Assembly (NCBI GenBank): GCA_964528445.1
Contig: CAZGSL010000018.1
Coordinates: 1 to 37,649 of the forward strand
Source: JAXHMM01 sp964528445
GTDB taxonomy: Bacteria > Bacteroidota > Rhodothermia > Balneolales > Balneolaceae
Length of the DNA stretch: 37,649 nt
Direction of reading: 5' to 3'
The notes under the pieces are model-generated. The model had not been told where the DNA came from. It was given only the letters and a program-made list of their open reading frames with translations, and searched no databases. Made by a program: the position numbers and the translations under genes. Numbering within the stretch: the stretch's first letter is position 1; every line of letters starts with the position of its first letter. Below are positions 1-8,311 of this stretch, piece after piece.

Positions 1-2
1 TG

Positions 3-266
3 CCCGCCCGGGAGCTTCTGGGAGATATGCTGCTTAAATCGGGGCAGCCCGGGAAAGCGCTGGAAGCCTATCGCGCCAGCCTGGATATATCGGAAAATCG
101 CTTCCGGAGCCTCTACGGGCTCGGGCGGGCAGCCGAAGAGGCGGGCGATACCGCATTGGCCCTCTCCACCTATCGGAAGCTGGTTGAAATCACAGCGGAT
201 GGTGCGGCCGGAGACCGTGAAGAGCTGGCACGGGCCAAATCGTTCATCGCAAACAACCGGCCATGA
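3..266 (+). CDS. TPR-repeat protein, C-terminal fragment (5' end outside window)
   Basis: The reading frame is open from the first complete codon at position 3 and ends with TGA at 264-266, so only the last 87 or so residues are present and the gene starts upstream of the window. The visible part holds a tetratricopeptide-type helix pair (residues like GQPGKALEAYRASLDISENR, then a second helix pair around RSLYGLGRAAEEAGDTALAL). TPRs are protein-interaction scaffolds and give no catalytic role. The internal ATG at 27 is inside a TPR helix and is unlikely to be the start. The next gene follows 99 bases downstream on the same strand. The specific function cannot be judged from this fragment. Confidence 0.75.
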   Translation, partial: PARELLGDMLLKSGQPGKALEAYRASLDISENRFRSLYGLGRAAEEAGDTALALSTYRKLVEITADGAAGDREELARAKSFIANNRP

Positions 267-365
267 AAGGGCCATGTAATCTGTTCACGCGTAACGGTGA
301 AACGACCATGCCGGAAGACTTGAAAATCATGCAACCTCAAACCTGAACAAAAAGCATTCATTTCT

Positions 366-1097
366 ATGGGACGCCTGATTTCCTTTATCTACGGAGCAAT
401 AGCCTATATCATCTTCCTGGGATCCTTTCTCTATGCCATTGGCTTTGTCGGCGACATCTGGGTTCCCAAATCGATCAATACCGGACCGGAGGCCGCCGGC
501 CTGCTACAGGCCCTGGCCGTCAATGCGGGACTTCTCCTGCTTTTTGCCGTGCAGCACTCGGTCATGGCCCGCCGGGGATTCAAAGAGTGGTGGACCCGAA
601 TCATTCCCCGGCCGGTTGAGCGAAGCACCTACGTGCTTTTCACCAGCCTTATCCTGATTCTTCTCTTCTGGCAATGGCGCCCTCTTACCCAGGAAGTTTG
701 GAGCCTGGAACCCGGTTTTGGGTACTACCTGCTTGAAGTTCTCTTCTGGACAGGATGGGGAATCGTACTGCTCTCCACGTTCATGATCAACCATTTCGAC
801 CTGTTCGGACTGCGGCAGGTGTACCTGCACCTGAAAGGCGAGGAGATCACCCCGGTTGAATTCCAGGAACCCGGACTATACAAGTACGTCCGCCATCCCC
901 TTATGCTGGGCTTCCTGATCGCTTTCTGGTCGACTCCTCATATGACGCTGGGACACCTGGTCTTTTCAATCGCGACCACCGGTTATATTTTCGTGGGTAT
1001 CTGGTTCGAGGAGCGTGACCTCATTCGTTACCACGGGGAAAAATACCGGGAGTACCGCGAGCGGGTCGCCATGCTCTTTCCCTTTCCAAGGGGGTAA
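366..1097 (+). CDS. mddA: Methanethiol S-methyltransferase (MddA-like, NnrU/ICMT-fold membrane protein)
   Basis: A 243-residue integral membrane protein with about five to six hydrophobic segments (roughly 7-28, 45-66, 88-105, 118-140, 178-215). Near the C-terminus it has the ICMT-fold SAM-binding signature YKYVRHPLMLGFLIAFW followed by FEERDL, which is characteristic of MddA rather than of generic NnrU proteins. MddA enzymes methylate methanethiol with S-adenosylmethionine to give volatile dimethyl sulfide. Length matches the family (about 240-270 aa). The ATG at 366 is preceded only by a weak ribosome-binding site. It faces the convergent DUF5916 gene 28 bases away. An alternative is an uncharacterised isoprenylcysteine-methyltransferase relative, since substrate cannot be proven from sequence. 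Confidence 0.8.
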   Translation: MGRLISFIYGAIAYIIFLGSFLYAIGFVGDIWVPKSINTGPEAAGLLQALAVNAGLLLLFAVQHSVMARRGFKEWWTRIIPRPVERSTYVLFTSLILILLFWQWRPLTQEVWSLEPGFGYYLLEVLFWTGWGIVLLSTFMINHFDLFGLRQVYLHLKGEEITPVEFQEPGLYKYVRHPLMLGFLIAFWSTPHMTLGHLVFSIATTGYIFVGIWFEERDLIRYHGEKYREYRERVAMLFPFPRG

Positions 1098-1124
1098 AAG
1101 CGAGTGAGGCATCTTTAGACCTAT

Positions 1125-3428
1125 TCAAAATACCCAGGCATATCCTGCCTTCAGGAAGCCCGTCCTGCTTCGTATAGACAACGGGCGGTTCTCCGACGCG
1201 CCGTAGCCGCTGGAATAGCCCAGGAAGAGCTTGGACTGGGGGTTGATCTTATAGGAAAAAAGCAGCTGGTAGAAAAAGGACTCGTCGGAGGAGGCCACCT
1301 CCCCGGGATTGCTGTACCGGGAGGGGTTGCGGTCCACGTACCGGTACTGCGTCTGTACGCGCAGGAAGGTACGCCGGTTGAAATGGTAGATCAGCCTCGT
1401 GCCCAGCAGGTAGGTGGTGAAGGTGGTCCTGCCCTGCCAGGTAAAACGCTGGAAATTGGGATCGATCTCCAGGTTCAGGCTGCGCCCGAAATCGAAGGTG
1501 AGGCCCGGGTGGACGACCAGCTGGCGTCCCATGCGCTCATTGGTGAAGTCCACCTCCTCCCCATAGGCCGAATAGAGGCGGAAGCGTGTCAGGAAGCTGC
1601 CGGGCTGGAGGCGAAAGAAGAGCACCCCGGTCTGCATGCCGTCGAATATTTTCCCGCCGAATCGCTGCATGCTCTGATTCAGCTCCGTGAAGACGTGGCT
1701 CTGGAGGGGGCCGTTGAAGGAGACGCCCAGGGAATAGGACTGGTCGGTGACCGTGCCCGACAGGTCGGTGGACACCTGCAGGGCCGGTCCCACGCTGATG
1801 GAGCTGTACCAGCTGTCGGAGTCCCCGCGGAAGACCCGGTTGACACGCCCGGTATATTGCCGGATATCAGCGCGTGGAAAGAAGCCGTTGTCATTTCGGA
1901 AATCATCGGAGATGAAGCCGTAGACGGCTTGGCCCTGCCAGTTGGTGCTGCTGTGGTTGAGCTGCACCATCAGGGCGTCGCCGGCGAAGGCATCTCCTGG
2001 CTGGTCGTAGGTTTGCACGATATCCTCCGTATAGTCGGTGGAGGAGTGCAGGTACTGGAACTGCAGTGTGTTGGAGTCCAGGAACTGCAAATTCCCGTCC
2101 ACGCCTCCCACGTAGTTATGGTACGAGGCTTCTTCCGCCTGCCTGCCCTCCGCCAGCAGCCCGACGGAGGCCCGGTCGGAGAGGCGGTTGCGGTAGCGGA
2201 CAATCTCGCTGTAGCTGGGCCGGTCCAGCACCTGCTGCCGAGAGCCCTGGTTGGAGGGAAAGAGCAGCCGGTTGCTGCGGTCGCGCGTGACGAAGGTTCC
2301 GTAGCTGTGGGAACCCGACTTCCCGGTGAATTTCATCCCCGCGTCGGGATCGACCACCGAACGCGTGAATACCGCGTTGAAGGGCGTATCAAAAATTTCC
2401 GAGCTCTCCAGGAAAAAGGGACGCTTTTCCGGGAAGGAAAGCACGAAGCGTTCGTTCTCGCGCAGGCGGAGCGCGTCGGCCTCGATTTGCGAGAAATCCG
2501 GGTTGACCGTGGCGCTCAGGTTCATGTTGGGCCTGATGCCCCAGCGAAGGTAGCCGCCGGGATTTAGGGTTACGGGTCCCTGCTGCAGGCCCGCCGCCTC
2601 GCCCTGCCCGGTCCGGTCGGTGCGCTTGGCGGTCAGGACGGGATTGACCTCCAGGTTCAGCCCGCTGGACAGGTCCTCGAAGCCCTGCAGGCGGTCGAAC
2701 TGTGCCATGCTCGAGCGGTTGTCAAGATCAACGGGGTGGGAGAGGATGCGGTGGCGCACGTTTCTGGGGTAATTTCGGAAAGCCTGGAAACGCCAGGTCT
2801 GCCGTCCTTCGGCCGGAACGTTGATGGAGGAAAGGGGCACCCTGATCTCCACCCGGTATCCTTCGCCGGTAATGGCACCCTCCGATTCCCAGATGGCATT
2901 CCACGAGTAGTTGGACTGCCCGCTCTGGTCGGAATAGACCGCGTCGGCCTGCACGCCGAGGGGATTAACCCGGAACCGGAATCCCCACTGACCGTTGTTG
3001 AACGGATCAATGGTAAAGCCCACGTGGTCGTCCCTGTTCAGTTTTTGAGACTGATCCCGGTCCATCAGGTGCGAACGTATCATATCCGGTGAGGGGTCGG
3101 TTGCTTTGAAGGCCACGTAGAGGTGCGATTGGTCGTAGGTGATGTAGGCCCTGGTTTCCACCGGTGGTTCAGCGTTGGGATCCGGATAGAGCTCATGACC
3201 GAGAGGAATCCGAACGGCACGCTCCCAGGCAGGATCATCCAGCAAACCGTCGATGACAGGGGGAGCAGTTGCCTTATTCACCCTGTATTGCTGCACATCC
3301 CTTTCAAGACCGGAGCGAGCGGACTGGCCATGGGAATTTGGAATAATCAGGGTTTCCGCAAAGGGAATGAACAACAGGATGACAAGTAATCTCGAAGAGA
3401 ACGAATGGAACCGGATCAAACAACTCAT
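1125..3428 (-). CDS. DUF5916 outer-membrane protein with N-terminal CBM9-like domain
   Basis: A 767-residue exported protein. Residues 1-35 form a Sec signal peptide ending near SHGQ. Residues about 50-240 match the CBM9-like/DOMON-type fold found at the front of DUF5916 proteins (TAPPVIDGLLDDPAWERA and a DQSHLYVAFKATD-like strand). The rest is a predicted beta-barrel carrying the DUF5916 hallmark SFPEKRPFFLESSEIF, and it ends in aromatic Phe as outer-membrane barrels do. Members are common in Bacteroidota, mostly of unknown function, and are sometimes placed near peptidases or carbohydrate genes. It is divergent from the BlaI/M56 pair, and its ATG lies 28 bases from a perfect 18-bp palindrome. 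A paralogue sits at 10907-13132. Confidence 0.85.
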   Translation of the reverse strand: MSCLIRFHSFSSRLLVILLFIPFAETLIIPNSHGQSARSGLERDVQQYRVNKATAPPVIDGLLDDPAWERAVRIPLGHELYPDPNAEPPVETRAYITYDQSHLYVAFKATDPSPDMIRSHLMDRDQSQKLNRDDHVGFTIDPFNNGQWGFRFRVNPLGVQADAVYSDQSGQSNYSWNAIWESEGAITGEGYRVEIRVPLSSINVPAEGRQTWRFQAFRNYPRNVRHRILSHPVDLDNRSSMAQFDRLQGFEDLSSGLNLEVNPVLTAKRTDRTGQGEAAGLQQGPVTLNPGGYLRWGIRPNMNLSATVNPDFSQIEADALRLRENERFVLSFPEKRPFFLESSEIFDTPFNAVFTRSVVDPDAGMKFTGKSGSHSYGTFVTRDRSNRLLFPSNQGSRQQVLDRPSYSEIVRYRNRLSDRASVGLLAEGRQAEEASYHNYVGGVDGNLQFLDSNTLQFQYLHSSTDYTEDIVQTYDQPGDAFAGDALMVQLNHSSTNWQGQAVYGFISDDFRNDNGFFPRADIRQYTGRVNRVFRGDSDSWYSSISVGPALQVSTDLSGTVTDQSYSLGVSFNGPLQSHVFTELNQSMQRFGGKIFDGMQTGVLFFRLQPGSFLTRFRLYSAYGEEVDFTNERMGRQLVVHPGLTFDFGRSLNLEIDPNFQRFTWQGRTTFTTYLLGTRLIYHFNRRTFLRVQTQYRYVDRNPSRYSNPGEVASSDESFFYQLLFSYKINPQSKLFLGYSSGYGASENRPLSIRSRTGFLKAGYAWVF

Positions 3429-3455
3429 ACAAAAGCCTGCATTTGAAATTACTAA

Positions 3456-3473
3456 TTACGAATCAATTCGTAA
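3456..3473. promoter_or_regulatory. Perfect 18-bp palindrome, candidate BlaI operator 1
   Basis: TTACGAAT-CA-ATTCGTAA is a perfect inverted repeat with 8-base arms. It lies 28 bases upstream of the DUF5916 start codon in the divergent gap to the BlaI-type repressor gene. Its core ACGAA-N4-TTCGT recurs at 3544-3557. BlaI/MecI repressors bind as dimers to such short dyads in divergent gaps. The core differs from the classical TACA/TGTA operators of staphylococcal BlaI, so assignment is by position and repetition. Confidence 0.6.
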
Positions 3474-3511
3474 ATAATAATAATTAGGCAGTGCTTGTCA
3501 AACGGGCTGTT

Positions 3512-3539
3512 TTGATACGAGCGGTGCTATTTGTAGTTT
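3512..3539 (+). promoter_or_regulatory. Possible promoter of the BlaI/M56 operon
   Basis: TTGATA at 3512-3517 and TAGTTT at 3534-3539 are separated by 16 bases and resemble -35 and -10 boxes. They end just before the second palindrome (3544-3557), so a repressor bound there would cover the expected start of transcription. The match is only moderate, and other spacings in this AT-rich gap are possible. Confidence 0.3.
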
Positions 3540-3543
3540 CAAA

Positions 3544-3557
3544 ACGAAATTGTTCGT
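3544..3557. promoter_or_regulatory. Candidate BlaI operator 2 (ACGAA-N4-TTCGT)
   Basis: ACGAA-ATTG-TTCGT repeats the core of the perfect palindrome at 3456-3473 and is followed by the same AA. It lies 14 bases before the ATG at 3571, over the expected transcription start or leader of the repressor gene, as expected for autorepression. Confidence 0.55.
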
Positions 3558-3570
3558 AATTGGCAGGAAT

Positions 3571-3954
3571 ATGACTCCAAATCCTTCCCCCACCGAATCC
3601 GAGCTGGCGATCCTTAACGTGCTATGGAACGAGGGTCCCTCGACCGTACACGAAGTTCGGGACATCCTGGATAGGGATGCGGGATATACGACGATCCTGA
3701 AACTGATGCAGATCATGTTTGAGAAGGGACTGGTGGACCGGGAGAAAGACGGAAGGGCCCATCGCTACCATCCCCTGGTCGAAAGGGAAAAAATACAGCG
3801 CTCCCTGCTGAATGAATTCACGAACCGGCTCTTTGGGGGATCCATGGGACAACTCATCCAGCGGGCCATCACCTCGGAAGACCTGGACAGGGATGAGATC
3901 AACGAGATTAGGCACCTGCTGGAAATAATGAAATCCAAAGAAGAGGAAAACTAA
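3571..3954 (+). CDS. BlaI/MecI/CopY-family transcriptional repressor
   Basis: A 127-residue winged-helix repressor of the penicillinase-repressor family. The N-terminal helix-turn-helix includes SELAILNVLWNEGPSTVHEV and the wing region YTTILKLMQIMFEKGLVDRE, followed by a C-terminal dimerisation helix region rich in charged residues. The ATG at 3571 is chosen because the family conserves the start close to TESE and because a GGCAGG element precedes it. A TTG seven codons upstream would place coding sequence over the palindrome. It is followed after 9 bases by the M56 peptidase gene, the usual partner that inactivates BlaI by proteolysis on signal. Likely autoregulated through the dyads at 3456 and 3544. 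Confidence 0.9.
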   Translation: MTPNPSPTESELAILNVLWNEGPSTVHEVRDILDRDAGYTTILKLMQIMFEKGLVDREKDGRAHRYHPLVEREKIQRSLLNEFTNRLFGGSMGQLIQRAITSEDLDRDEINEIRHLLEIMKSKEEEN

Positions 3955-3963
3955 ACTCCTGCC

Positions 3964-5010
3964 ATGCTTTCCTGGTTCGCAGACTGGCCCTTTACCCGGA
4001 TCGGCTGGACCGTCCTGCAGTACCTCTGGATAAGCACAATGGTGATCGGTTCGGTCGTTCTGTCGCTCAGGCTGATGGACCGCTACCCGTCCCGATATCG
4101 CTACCGGCTTGCCATGGGTGCCCTGCTGCCGCTGGCAATCCTGCCCGTGCTTCTCTGGATGGAACACACAGGTCTGATGCCTCCCATCGGTATGGCAGAC
4201 TGGAGCGCACAGAATCCGTCCACCGGTATCTCCAAACAACCTCTTTTTCAAGACCTGCCCAAACTCAGGGGATTGGACTTCGGGGAATACGGCCCCCTGC
4301 TATACTATTGGACAGGGCTTCTCTGGACGCTGGGTGTCGTTATCATGACGGCATATTATGTGATTTCTGGCCTCCTCTTGTCACTGCGATCCCGGATGCT
4401 GCCCCCACTGAAAGAATCCGGTATCTGCAGGCAAATCCGCAGGTTGTCCGCCGAACTGGGCATTTCCGCACCGTACCGCATCAAAGAGATCGAACATTAT
4501 CACAGTCCCGCCGTCTGCGGAATTTTCCGTCCCTGTCTGCTGGTTCCGGCGAGGCTGACTTCGGCCCTCTCAAAAGAGGAGACCAGCATCCTGCTCGCGC
4601 ATGAACTGCTGCATATCAAAAGAAAGGATTATGCAGCAGCCTTCCTGCAGCGACTTCTCGGTGCTTTTATCTTTTTTCAGCCGCTATTCTGGTGGCTGAA
4701 CAGTCGACTGGACCGGGAGCGTGAACACGCCTGCGACGAAATGGCCGCCCGGTTCACCGGAAGCCGGCATCGGTACGCATCCACACTGTTCAAAATTCAA
4801 ATGAGAGAGAACCCTATGGGGCCGCACTGCCTGAACGCCGCGGAAAACCATACGCTTGCCCGTATTCGGAAACTGGCCTTATCGGAAGAGCAATCGCTGA
4901 ACCGAAATCACATATGGGTTCGTTCCCTGATGACCTTCCTTGTGCTGCTGACAACACTCTTCACCGCGGTCTGGTCGGCGTACCATCTGCACTTTATTCC
5001 ACTGGGATAG
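3964..5010 (+). CDS. M56-family membrane metallopeptidase (BlaR1-like, no sensor domain)
   Basis: A 348-residue integral membrane zinc peptidase. Hydrophobic segments lie near residues 15-38, 48-66, 110-140, 226-243 and 323-345. The gluzincin motif HELLH is at 213-217, with the third ligand Glu254 in the downstream REREHACDE element. BlaR1/MecR1 proteins share this core and cut BlaI after signal binding. Here the chain stops soon after the last membrane helix, so neither a penicillin-binding sensor domain nor a TonB-like C-terminus is present. The roughly 40-residue segment between helices 2 and 3 (about 68-108) is the main extracytoplasmic part. It is probably co-transcribed with the repressor gene 9 bases upstream. 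The inducing signal is unknown. Confidence 0.88.
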   Translation: MLSWFADWPFTRIGWTVLQYLWISTMVIGSVVLSLRLMDRYPSRYRYRLAMGALLPLAILPVLLWMEHTGLMPPIGMADWSAQNPSTGISKQPLFQDLPKLRGLDFGEYGPLLYYWTGLLWTLGVVIMTAYYVISGLLLSLRSRMLPPLKESGICRQIRRLSAELGISAPYRIKEIEHYHSPAVCGIFRPCLLVPARLTSALSKEETSILLAHELLHIKRKDYAAAFLQRLLGAFIFFQPLFWWLNSRLDREREHACDEMAARFTGSRHRYASTLFKIQMRENPMGPHCLNAAENHTLARIRKLALSEEQSLNRNHIWVRSLMTFLVLLTTLFTAVWSAYHLHFIPLG

Positions 5011-5128
5011 GCAAAGCCATTCTTTGGCCAGCTGTCCTGCGTCCTATACGGCGTAAACCAATACCATTTCACCCAAATTTTTCCTATCCTGCTCCCGGTT
5101 ACCCCTAATTTCAATGGATTGAGCTCTT

Positions 5129-5836
5129 ATGAAACGCCTATTACTCTATACCGTTATCTTCGCGTTAGTCGGCCTGAGCGCCGCCGGGTGCACCTCGGGC
5201 GATACCGAACAGGAATCCATGGAGTCCGAGACCTCCGCCACGCTGGGCGGCGGCGAGGATGGCGAGGTTCCTGAGAACTGGCAGGTACGCCTGGACAGTC
5301 CGGATTCCGCAGTAGAGATCAGCGCCGATACCGCTACGGCCGACATCTATTTTGCGAACATGTCGCCGGGCATGCATATCACCAGCGGCCCCGCCGCGAT
5401 TTACTGGGACTCCACAAACACCGTTTCGGGAGATTTCCAGGTATCCTCCACCATCCATCTTTTTGATCCGGGTGAATTGAGGGAGGCCTTCGGAGTCTTT
5501 TTCGGGGGACGAAATCTCAATTCCGAGGACCAGGCCTACACTTACTTCCTGCTGCGCAACGGCAGCCAGTACCTGATCAAACAGCGTATGGGAAGCGAGA
5601 CCCAGACGCTGGTTCCCTGGACGCAGCATAACGCGATTAACACCTATACCGATACCACGGAGTCGTCCGTCCCCAACACGCTCACGGTAGAGCGGACAGG
5701 GGGCAATCTCAGCTTCTCCGTTAACGGCACCGAGGTCCACTCCATGCCCGCGGATGACATCGTAACGGACGGCATCACGGGACTGCGGATTAATCACCGC
5801 CTGAACGTCCACGTGGAGTCTTTCGATATCGAATAG
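5129..5836 (+). CDS. Secreted lipoprotein with a concanavalin-like (LamG/DUF1080-type) beta-sandwich
   Basis: A 235-residue protein with a lipoprotein signal peptide whose lipobox ends at Cys21 (LSAAGC). A low-complexity Ser/Glu/Gly linker leads into a predicted beta-sandwich at about residues 50-235. Alternating strands such as VSGDFQVSSTIHLFD, EAFGVFFGGRNL, NTLTVERTGGNLSFSVNGTEV and a closing NVHVESFDIE strand are typical of glucanase/lectin-fold domains such as DUF1080 or DUF1349. No catalytic residues were identified, so carbohydrate or ligand binding is a guess. It follows the M56 gene by 118 bases on the same strand and may be read from that operon or from its own promoter. Confidence 0.7.
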   Translation: MKRLLLYTVIFALVGLSAAGCTSGDTEQESMESETSATLGGGEDGEVPENWQVRLDSPDSAVEISADTATADIYFANMSPGMHITSGPAAIYWDSTNTVSGDFQVSSTIHLFDPGELREAFGVFFGGRNLNSEDQAYTYFLLRNGSQYLIKQRMGSETQTLVPWTQHNAINTYTDTTESSVPNTLTVERTGGNLSFSVNGTEVHSMPADDIVTDGITGLRINHRLNVHVESFDIE

Positions 5837-5941
5837 TCCTCGTATAGGTACAGGATACGTCGCAGGCTTTTACGCTTACTTGCAAGTCCCATAGAAATAA
5901 ACCATACTACTTCTATAATTTGCAACGGGTAGGGCAGTAGT

Positions 5942-8311
5942 ATGCTTCGTTCATATCTCAAATTTGCCTGGCGGCATCTCCGGAGGAGCTTCGGGTATTC
6001 GCTCATCAATATTGTGGGCCTGGCACTGGGGATCGGGTCGGTCCTGCTCATTTTTCTCTATGTGCAGCACGAGCTCAGTTTTGATGAGTACCATGAAAAC
6101 AAGGACCGTATATACCGGATCACCGCAAACGCCGGACTGGATGAAACTTCCTGGCGGGCCGGTACCCCGGGCGACCCTGTCCCTGAACTGCGGGAAAACT
6201 ATTCCACGGTAACCGACGGGGTTAGGATGATGAGTTGCGGGGGAGGAGAGCTTACCGTAAACGGGGAACGCCATACAGGTTTCGATACCTACTGTACGGA
6301 GACCAATCTCTTCAGCGTTTTCACGTTTCCGCTGGTCTCCCAATCCAGAGAGGATCTGCTGGAAGCTCCTTTCACCGCAGTAATCTCCCGGAGCGCAGCT
6401 GACCGCATCTACGGAGAGGACAATCCGGTCGGACGTACCTTCCGGATGCCCTGGGGTTACCAGGGGGGGACGGAAACCTTTGAGATTACCGGGGTCATGG
6501 AGGATATTCCGGCAAATACCCACTTCCGGCATGACATCTACCTCTCCCTCCCTTCCCTTGAAACCACCGGGCGGTGCATGGACTGCGGAGGTCAGTCGCA
6601 GTACCTTGTGCTCTCAGAAGAGGCGGACACAGCATCCCTGACGGATAACATCCTTAACCACGTGCGGGAAATCGACGGGAAGGATTACGTGGAGGAAATC
6701 GGGCTTCAGTCCCTGGACGAGGTTCATTTCTCCAGCTTGCACGCGCCGCGAAAGGGGGACTGGCAATACATTCAGATCCTTTCGGCCATTGCCCTGGTGA
6801 TTCTCATCATTGGCTGCGGCAACTACATGAACATGGCTACCGCCCGATATTCCAAGAGGGCCCGGGAGATCGGCATCCGGAAGGTAATGGGAGCCTACCG
6901 CTCCCAGCTTGCCCGGCAATTCTTTACGGAAACGGTGCTTCTGGCCATCCTATCGCTTCCGCTGGCTCTCATCCTGGTTTATGGGGCGATTCCCTGGTTC
7001 AATACCTATGCGGGCACCGAAATTGCACTCTCCCTTTTGTCCAATCCCGTCTTCTCCGCCGCTGTTGCGGGCGTAATTCTGCTGACCGGACTGCTGGCCG
7101 GAACGTATCCCGCCATGTTTATCTCGGGCTTTCGGCCGAGCGAGGTTCTGCAGGGAAGCGCTTCCGTTGGACCCGGATCGGCGGGTATCCGCAAAGGGCT
7201 GGTCGCCTTCCAGTTTCTGGCCAGCCTGGTCATGGTAGGCATCACGATCCTCATTCTCCAACAGTTGAACTACGTACAGGAAAAAAACCTGGGATTCGAT
7301 ACCGACCGGGTGGTCAGTGTCTCGGTCGACGATCCTACCCTCCAGGGAGAGCCACAAAGGGTTAAAGAGAGCTTCCTCCAAATGGCCTCGGTAGAGGCGG
7401 CTACCGCCAGTTCTGCACCGGCCACGGGAGGATTCGCGGGAGTGCGATTTGTCTTTGAGCCGGACACTTCGAGCGACGAGACCTTCGCCGTCACCACGCC
7501 AAGGGTGGACGAAGACTTTCTGGAGACCTTCCGTATCAACCTGGTGGCGGGACGCAATATCGAATCTCCCTCCTCCAATGACAGCGGACCCGGTTCCGAA
7601 GGGATTATCAACCAGACAGGATACCGGGCGCTCGGATATCCGAACCCGGAGGCGATCCTGGGCGAGACGGTGGGAAATCGGTTTCGTATTGTGGGTGTGA
7701 TGGAAGACTTCCACATGGAGTCCCTGCAAAACGAAATCGAACCTGCCATTTTGATGCGGAATCCCTTTGGACGGGCCTACACGATCAATGTCCGCCTTGC
7801 GGGAGGAAGCATCAGCGAGGGGCTGGACGATCTTCGATCGGCCTGGCTGGAACTGGGTGCCTCCACGCCTCTCAGCTACCAGTTCGTGGACGACCAGATC
7901 CAGGAGCAATACGAAAACGAACGCCGCACCGTCCGGGTGATCGGGGTCTTTGCCACCCTGTCCATCCTCATTGCCTGCATGGGACTGTTTGGAATGGCCT
8001 CATATACCGTCCAGCAGAGAAGGAAAGAGATCGGCATCCGGAAGGTATTGGGCGCCGGCGTGAGCAATATCATTTTTCTCCTCTACAAGGATTTTGGGAA
8101 ACTGATTGCAGTGGCTACGATCATTTCCCTCCCGGTCATTCATTACGCCGGCTCCCAATGGCTTCAAAATTTCGCTTACCGCATTGATATTGGTCCCATG
8201 GTCTATCTTCTCGCTATACTGTCGGTGGTGCTGGTGACCCTTCTCGCTACCGGTACGCGTTCGCTGCAAGCCGCTCTCATGAATCCCGTTGATTCCATCA
8301 GACAAGAGTAA
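5942..8311 (+). CDS. Large FtsX/MacB-type ABC transporter permease with duplicated halves
   Basis: A 789-residue permease with two MacB-like halves. Each has a membrane helix (about 18-40 and 420-445), an extracytoplasmic MacB periplasmic-core domain, and a three-helix FtsX module. The FtsX modules carry the paired signature KRAREIGIRKVMGA (about residue 310) and QQRRKEIGIRKVLGA (about 694). Proteins of this type transport or act mechanically on lipoproteins, peptides or macrolide-like compounds in complexes with a MacB-like ATPase. No ATPase gene is nearby, so this is an orphan permease, a common arrangement in Bacteroidota and Acidobacteriota. Its TAA stop shares one base with the ATG of endonuclease V, which suggests translational coupling. 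Substrate unknown. Confidence 0.88.
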   Translation: MLRSYLKFAWRHLRRSFGYSLINIVGLALGIGSVLLIFLYVQHELSFDEYHENKDRIYRITANAGLDETSWRAGTPGDPVPELRENYSTVTDGVRMMSCGGGELTVNGERHTGFDTYCTETNLFSVFTFPLVSQSREDLLEAPFTAVISRSAADRIYGEDNPVGRTFRMPWGYQGGTETFEITGVMEDIPANTHFRHDIYLSLPSLETTGRCMDCGGQSQYLVLSEEADTASLTDNILNHVREIDGKDYVEEIGLQSLDEVHFSSLHAPRKGDWQYIQILSAIALVILIIGCGNYMNMATARYSKRAREIGIRKVMGAYRSQLARQFFTETVLLAILSLPLALILVYGAIPWFNTYAGTEIALSLLSNPVFSAAVAGVILLTGLLAGTYPAMFISGFRPSEVLQGSASVGPGSAGIRKGLVAFQFLASLVMVGITILILQQLNYVQEKNLGFDTDRVVSVSVDDPTLQGEPQRVKESFLQMASVEAATASSAPATGGFAGVRFVFEPDTSSDETFAVTTPRVDEDFLETFRINLVAGRNIESPSSNDSGPGSEGIINQTGYRALGYPNPEAILGETVGNRFRIVGVMEDFHMESLQNEIEPAILMRNPFGRAYTINVRLAGGSISEGLDDLRSAWLELGASTPLSYQFVDDQIQEQYENERRTVRVIGVFATLSILIACMGLFGMASYTVQQRRKEIGIRKVLGAGVSNIIFLLYKDFGKLIAVATIISLPVIHYAGSQWLQNFAYRIDIGPMVYLLAILSVVLVTLLATGTRSLQAALMNPVDSIRQE

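Noticed and set aside
263..346. 27-codon frame overlapping the TPR stop as ATGA
   Set aside because: No recognisable motif, no conserved feature and no good ribosome-binding site beyond the overlap. Too short to support as a gene.
1098..1124. Bidirectional terminator between mddA and the DUF5916 gene
   Set aside because: The 27-base gap has no hairpin. The same holds for gaps at 10885-10906 and 31135-31170.
1383..2567. Long plus-strand open frame opposite the first DUF5916 gene
   Set aside because: It is antisense to a clear coding gene and has low-complexity composition without a recognisable domain. High GC produces such shadows; similar cases are 19853-21259, 23757-24953, 15911-17119 and 26434-27663.
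3550..3570. TTG start extending the BlaI-type protein upstream
   Set aside because: It would put coding sequence over the palindrome, and family members start near the ATG at 3571.
3571..5010. Beta-lactam resistance operon
   Set aside because: A BlaI/M56 pair alone is not evidence of resistance: no beta-lactamase or penicillin-binding sensor is present nearby.
5011..5128. Terminator between M56 and lipoprotein genes
   Set aside because: No stable stem followed by a T run was seen, so read-through cannot be excluded and no terminator is claimed.
5880..5919. TATAAT at 5914-5919 as the permease promoter
   Set aside because: No acceptable -35 element lies 16-18 bases upstream; the TTGCAA at 5880 is 28 bases away. 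Insufficient support.
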